A stretch of DNA of 64,000 nt, from positions 868,001 to 932,000 of the forward strand of contig JAOUEW010000001.1 in NCBI GenBank assembly GCA_029858505.1. Reading direction: 5' to 3'. The stretch is from Deltaproteobacteria bacterium. GTDB lineage: Bacteria; SAR324; JACQKK01. Made by a program: the position numbers and the translations under genes. Every line of letters begins with the position of its first letter. Position 1 is the stretch's first letter. The notes beneath the pieces are model-generated. The model was not told where the DNA came from. It worked only from the letters and a program-made list of their open reading frames with translations, and searched no databases. Positions 60,584 to 64,000 of the stretch are shown piece by piece.

Positions 60584-61828
60584 ATGCGCGTGACGGATTT
60601 AACCAAGCAGCATGCCGTGGTCCGCAACATGAACAACAACGCGGAGCGGCTGCAGAATCTCCAGGAGAGCCTGGCATCCGGCCGCAGGATTAACCGGCTG
60701 TCGGACGACCCCATGGGGGCCACCCGGTCGCAGGATTACCGGACGGAGTTGTCTTATGCCGAAAACATCGTGCGGAACATCGAAAGTAATTACGTGTGGT
60801 TGGATCGCTCCGAGGCCGAATTGGCCCACGCGGCCGACTTGGTGAAAGATGCCAAGACCCTGGCGCTGGCTCAGGCCAACGACTCGGCGGATGATTCGAC
60901 CCGGCGGCTGTCGGCCAAGGAAATGGAAGGCATTATAGACGGGGCCCTGCAGTCGGCCAACGCCAAACTAGGCAAACTTTTCCTGTTTTCCGGAACCATG
61001 ACCCTCACCCGGCCCATGGAGCTGAACGGAATCAGCCAGAAGGCCCGGGTGGAGTTGGCCCAAACAGACAACGAGGAAAGCGGCCCCCAAAATCCAGAGG
61101 CATTCAAGGCCGATTTCGATGGGTTTTCCTCTCACCCCTATGTGGTGAAGATCACCCGCCCCGGGGCCCTGGGAGAGGCAAGGTTCGTGGTATCGGATGA
61201 CGGCGGGAAAACCTGGGGCCGGGAAAAAACCCTGCTGCAAAAGGTAGAGGTGGTGAACGATGAGGGGGCACCCAGCGATAAGGTGTATTTAAAATTCGAC
61301 GCGGGGCAAACCGGCCCGGATGGCAAGCCTCTTGCCTATCCTACGGGTATGACCCTGAGTTTTACCCCGAACCCCCCGGTGGCTTACCGGGGCAACGATG
61401 AAAAGCGGATGGTGCCCGCGGGAGATGGCAGCCTGCTGCCGCTCAACGTTACCGGGCGGGAAGCGTTCTTTCCCAACCCCAAGATTGCCGATTCGTTGGA
61501 TGTGTTTGGGGTGCTGAACACGGTGAAACGGGCCATGGAGGAAAACGACCAGCGGGTGATTCAAGACCGCTTGGGCGACCTGGACCGGGCCCACGACCAG
61601 CTGCTGATGGCCAGGGCCAACCTGGGAGAAACCCGTCGGGAGATGGAATCGCACCTGAATAAGATGGAAGACCATAAGGTCACCACAACCCACCAGTTGT
61701 CCGAGGTGGAAGACCTGAACGTTCCTGAGGCGGTGGTGGAAATGAACACCGCCGATGTGCGGCACAAGGCCGCCTTGGACACCAGCGGCAGGCTCATTCA
61801 GCCCTCGCTGCTCCAGTTTTTAAGATAA
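60584..61828 (+). CDS. flgL: flagellar hook-associated protein 3 (FlgL)
   Basis: A 414-residue junction protein between FlgK and flagellin. MRVTDLTKQHAVVRNMNNNAERLQNLQESLASGRRINRLSDDP is the flagellin-like N-terminal helix with the typical SGKRI..SDDP pattern. The C-terminal helix ends LEVEDLNVPEAVVEMNT-like. The middle domain (about 180-290, including RFVVSDDGGKTWGREKTLLQ) is larger than in the 317-residue enterobacterial protein. GGGTGGAGG precedes the ATG. It is followed by the csrA leader. Confidence 0.93.
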   Translation: MRVTDLTKQHAVVRNMNNNAERLQNLQESLASGRRINRLSDDPMGATRSQDYRTELSYAENIVRNIESNYVWLDRSEAELAHAADLVKDAKTLALAQANDSADDSTRRLSAKEMEGIIDGALQSANAKLGKLFLFSGTMTLTRPMELNGISQKARVELAQTDNEESGPQNPEAFKADFDGFSSHPYVVKITRPGALGEARFVVSDDGGKTWGREKTLLQKVEVVNDEGAPSDKVYLKFDAGQTGPDGKPLAYPTGMTLSFTPNPPVAYRGNDEKRMVPAGDGSLLPLNVTGREAFFPNPKIADSLDVFGVLNTVKRAMEENDQRVIQDRLGDLDRAHDQLLMARANLGETRREMESHLNKMEDHKVTTTHQLSEVEDLNVPEAVVEMNTADVRHKAALDTSGRLIQPSLLQFLR

Positions 61829-61838
61829 CGCGATAAAA

Positions 61839-61874
61839 GGGGCTGGAAGCGCCCCCTGGAGGAAAGGATTCCTC
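61839..61874 (+). promoter_or_regulatory. csrA leader hairpins with GGA loops (possible CsrA sites)
   Basis: Two neighbouring stem-loops, GGGGC-(TGGAAGC)-GCCCC (61839-61855) and GAGGAA-(AGGA)-TTCCTC (61859-61874), both present GGA in the loop, which is what CsrA binds. The csrA ribosome site itself is ATGGAGGG near 61930. This suggests CsrA represses its own translation. The first hairpin may also help end the flgL transcript. Confidence 0.5.
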
Positions 61875-61882
61875 TCGCTTCC

Positions 61883-61909
61883 ATGGATGATTTTGCATCC
61901 ATTTATTTT
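61883..61909 (+). terminator. hairpin with T-rich tail after flgL
   Basis: ATGGATG (61883-61889) pairs with CATCCAT (61896-61902), followed by TTATTTT. It is a weak terminator candidate that would allow partial read-through from flgL into csrA-fliW. Confidence 0.45.
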
Positions 61910-61942
61910 CAATGTAGTAAATATTAGCCATGGAGGGCTGAC

Positions 61943-62176
61943 ATGCTGATTCTGACCCGGAAGGCCGGTGAGAGCATCACCATTGGTGACGACATCAAGA
62001 TTCACGTCATCGAGATTAAGGGCAAGCAGGTGCGGTTGGGGATTGAAGCCCCCAAGAAGTACGCCATCCATCGTGAAGAGGTGTACATCCGCATCCATGA
62101 AGAGAATAAGAGAGCCGCTTCCAAAGCACCGCTCTCTTTGAAGTCCATCGGCGATTTCTTGAAAAAGAGAAATTAA
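61943..62176 (+). CDS. csrA: carbon storage regulator CsrA
   Basis: A 77-residue RNA-binding dimer. [48 protein letters not shown] is nearly canonical, including the L4/R44-type RNA contacts (the GIEAP and HREEVY elements). The C-terminal extension of about 15 residues is the part that FliW contacts in other species. It blocks ribosome sites such as that of flagellin until FliW binds it. Adjacent fliW completes the partner switch. The upstream leader has GGA-loop hairpins, suggesting autoregulation. Confidence 0.96.
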   Translation: MLILTRKAGESITIGDDIKIHVIEIKGKQVRLGIEAPKKYAIHREEVYIRIHEENKRAASKAPLSLKSIGDFLKKRN

Positions 62177-62193
62177 CGGCCGATGGGGGCAGG

Positions 62194-62224
62194 ACAAGCG
62201 GGTTCTATGTTCAGGCCCGTTTGT
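62194..62224 (+). other. stem-loop between csrA and fliW
   Basis: ACAAGCGGG (62194-62202) and CCCGTTTGT (62216-62224) form a 9 bp stem with one G-T pair. It lies within the 74 bp gap, 27 bases before the fliW start (62251), and may set the ratio of the two products. No T-run follows. Confidence 0.4.
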
Positions 62225-62250
62225 AAACGCAACACTATGAGGAAACAACC

Positions 62251-62757
62251 ATGAAAGTCGAAACAACCCGTTTCGGAACCCTGGATATTCAGGAAGACCA
62301 GGTGGTGACCTTGGTGGAAGGGATGCTCGGATTTTCCGAATGCACCCGCTTCACCATGCTAACCGAAGACCTGGGGGAGCCCTTCGCCTGGCTGCAGTCG
62401 CTGGACGATCCCTCCCTGGCCTTCGTGGTGGTCGACCCCGCCAAGATTCTTCCGGAGTACCAGTTTTCCGTGAAGAAGGAAAAAGTAAAGGCGCTGGAAG
62501 TGAAATCGGTGGATGACCTGCAGGTGTATGTCATCGTGACCATGGCCGCCAATGTGGTGGACGTGACGGTGAATCTGCAAGGCCCCATCATGGTGAACCG
62601 GAAAAACCGGGTGGGCATTCAGACCGTGTTGAATGACCCTCAGTTCAGCACCCGTCACCCGCTGTTCACCGATGCCCCGGAAAACGAGGTGGAGTTCAAG
62701 GACGCCATCACGAAAGAAAACCGGTTGGCATCTATTCGCTTCGCCGCCGCGGGCTGA
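62251..62757 (+). CDS. fliW: flagellar assembly factor FliW
   Basis: A 168-residue protein that binds CsrA and, in the classical circuit, also flagellin, releasing flagellin mRNA once secretion begins. The pattern TRFGTLDIQEDQVVTLVEGMLGFSECTRFTML, the WLQSLDDPSLAFVVVDPAKILPEYQF block and NLQGPIMVNRKNRVGIQTVLND are the family signatures. The C-terminal tail of about 20 residues is a lineage extension. AGGA precedes the ATG. CsrA-FliW pairs are usual in Firmicutes, spirochaetes, epsilon- and deltaproteobacteria, which helps to place the organism. Confidence 0.96.
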   Translation: MKVETTRFGTLDIQEDQVVTLVEGMLGFSECTRFTMLTEDLGEPFAWLQSLDDPSLAFVVVDPAKILPEYQFSVKKEKVKALEVKSVDDLQVYVIVTMAANVVDVTVNLQGPIMVNRKNRVGIQTVLNDPQFSTRHPLFTDAPENEVEFKDAITKENRLASIRFAAAG

Positions 62758-62879
62758 CCGGCCCGCGGAGACAACAGCGGCCAAAGCCCGCGCGCGGCCC
62801 CATGCCCATCTCTCCCCGGGAGTTTCCCCGGGAGAAGGGCCGGGACCCCGCGCGTGGTATTTCGCCCGAAGGGAAAGCC

Positions 62880-63683
62880 ATGTGCTTGGTGCTGCTGGCC
62901 TATGGTGTTCACCCAGACACCCCCGTGCTGCTGGCTGGGAACCGGGACGAGCGGTATGACCGCCCTTCCAGTCCTCCAGCGTTGCGCTCTCGGAACCCGC
63001 CCATTTGGGCCGGGCTGGACGAACAAGACCATGGAACCTGGATGGGGCTGAACAGCCATGGATTGACCGCCGTTCTAACGAATTACTATCGCGCAGGAAC
63101 GTTCCCCCCTGGCTCGTCTGAGCCTGGGTTGCAGTCTCGCGGCCAAATTGTGATGGCCTTGCTGGCTCATGCCACCCCCCAGCAGGCAGCTCATTGGGCT
63201 GCTGGCCTAAATCCCTCTCAATACCGTCCGTTCTCCCTGTTGTTTGGTTCCCCGCAAGGTTTCTACTATCATTCCTCTGAACGTCCTGGCCCCCCAGAGC
63301 CCCTGGCTCCTGGTTATTATGCGTTGTCCAACGCCGGGTTGAACGACCGTTCCTGGCCCAAGGTAGAGAAATCTCTGAATTTTTGGCAACGCTGCGGCAG
63401 CCTGCCGGGAGAGCGTTTGATTGAGCAAATTCAATGGTTTCTTCGGGACTCAGCACCCCCGGACCCCCTATGGGAGGACATCCCTGGTCGGGAGTTGCAC
63501 GGCCCCATGGGGGCGGTGTTCATCCGCACCCCCCGCTTTGGAACCCGATCCTCGGCGGTCATCACCGTGGGGGGGGGCCTTGGCACCCGCTACCTGTTTG
63601 CCGATGAGAATGACCTGTACCGCACCTTGGAAACCCCTCATGAAAACCCGTTTCATCCGGTCAATCTAACCCTGCCTTCCTGA
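62880..63683 (+). CDS. NRDE (TANGO2-like) family protein
   Basis: A 267-residue protein. It opens [30 protein letters not shown], where Cys2 and the NRDE motif define the family; Cys2 could act as an N-terminal nucleophile after Met removal. [27 protein letters not shown] follows. The C-terminal portion ([12 protein letters not shown] and LYRTLETP) is also typical. TANGO2-like proteins have been linked to heme or lipid handling in eukaryotes; the bacterial role is unknown. The frame is open upstream to 62802, but homology begins at 62880. It follows fliW after 122 bp and is probably a separate gene functionally. Confidence 0.88.
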   Translation: MCLVLLAYGVHPDTPVLLAGNRDERYDRPSSPPALRSRNPPIWAGLDEQDHGTWMGLNSHGLTAVLTNYYRAGTFPPGSSEPGLQSRGQIVMALLAHATPQQAAHWAAGLNPSQYRPFSLLFGSPQGFYYHSSERPGPPEPLAPGYYALSNAGLNDRSWPKVEKSLNFWQRCGSLPGERLIEQIQWFLRDSAPPDPLWEDIPGRELHGPMGAVFIRTPRFGTRSSAVITVGGGLGTRYLFADENDLYRTLETPHENPFHPVNLTLPS

Positions 63684-63862
63684 AGGCCCTCCCCCGGCTT
63701 TTCCCCTTGATGAGGCACCTCTGGCGTGTTTTGTTCGTTTCACTCCCATGGATTGCTCTACGGACCAATTTGTGGTTTCCTGGATCATTCCCTAAAGACG
63801 GGTTTTTTCCCGGCTTTCCGGCCAACCTGGCCGACATATCAACACTATCCGTGGAGCATTCA

Positions 63863-64000
63863 ATGCCTCTGGTGACCATGCGGCAACTGTTGGATCACGC
63901 CGCCGAACATAGTTACGGCCTGCCCGCCTTCAACGTGAACAACATGGAACAGGTCCATGCCATCATGCAGGCGGCCCAGGAGACCAACAGCCCGGTGATC
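63863..64000 (+). CDS. fba: fructose-bisphosphate aldolase class II (N-terminal part)
   Basis: The first 46 codons of a gene cut by the window end. [36 protein letters not shown] is the standard class II aldolase beginning (substrate-phosphate-side NVNN element), ending [10 protein letters not shown] at the boundary. The enzyme cleaves fructose 1,6-bisphosphate in glycolysis or works in reverse in gluconeogenesis. TGGAG lies 7-8 bases upstream of the ATG. The 179 bp before it holds no ORF that I can support. Confidence 0.92.
   Translation, partial: MPLVTMRQLLDHAAEHSYGLPAFNVNNMEQVHAIMQAAQETNSPVI

Overview
This window is chromosomal DNA from a GC-rich (about 60% by eye), Gram-negative, flagellated bacterium. 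It carries LPS-type envelope functions (outer-membrane barrels, lipoproteins, signal peptides), flagellar L- and P-ring genes, and the CsrA-FliW switch. A sigma-54-like promoter precedes the flagellar genes. Together these suggest a proteobacterium-like lineage of the deltaproteobacterial, magnetococcal or lambdaproteobacterial kind. No rRNA is present, so the lineage cannot be fixed. I saw no tRNA, rRNA, CRISPR array, prophage or transposase gene. About 58 protein genes are supported; most are housekeeping genes in short operons.

Layout. 1-2.8 kb: an AraC-type regulator, a small Cys-bearing protein and queuine tRNA-ribosyltransferase. 2.8-8.3 kb (minus strand): a KefB/C-type antiporter, a SenA/EgtB-type sulfoxide-synthase-like enzyme, a SenB-type glycosyltransferase and a beta-carbonic anhydrase. 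The SenA-SenB pair is the signature of selenoneine biosynthesis. 8.7-12 kb: an RtcB RNA ligase, an SDR dehydrogenase and a ZntB/CorA transporter. 12.2-18.5 kb: an N-type F-ATPase operon (atpD-C-Q-B-E-F-A-G) that lacks atpR. Its c subunit has Met where sodium-binding rings carry Gln or Glu. 18.5-21.5 kb: an RluA-type pseudouridine synthase, an unknown protein, and a divergent RHH / DUF488-like pair.

21.7-25.3 kb: succinate dehydrogenase / fumarate reductase (sdhC, sdhA, sdhB) with an actinobacterial-style membrane anchor, and an interspersed repeat lying between sdhC and sdhA. 25.6-31.5 kb: YceI, MiaA, a CPBP protease, RsmD, and a secreted SH3-like / TPR / RDD gene run. 31.8-39.4 kb: Dxs, DapD, SecA and an NhaD-type antiporter. 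39.8-42.1 kb: a secreted DUF3617 protein and PurQ. 42.2-48.8 kb: an envelope region with tandem POTRA-less Omp85-like barrels, tandem TetR paralogues, a LolA-like periplasmic protein and a DUF1302-type barrel. 48.9-52.4 kb: ObgE and a large TPR protein.

52.6-62.8 kb: a flagellar block, flgF-G-A-H-I-J-M-N-K-L-csrA-fliW. It moves from rod and rings, through anti-sigma factor and chaperone, to hook-filament junction proteins and the post-transcriptional switch. A sigma-54-type promoter lies at its head, and a csrA leader with GGA-loop hairpins lies inside it. The window ends with a TANGO2/NRDE-family protein and the first 46 codons of class II fructose-bisphosphate aldolase.

A family of about 150-215 bp palindromic, transposase-less (MITE-like) repeats occupies at least five intergenic gaps. 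The points most worth a second look are the selenoneine pair, the reduced N-ATPase, the repeat family, and the doubled barrel/TetR envelope locus.
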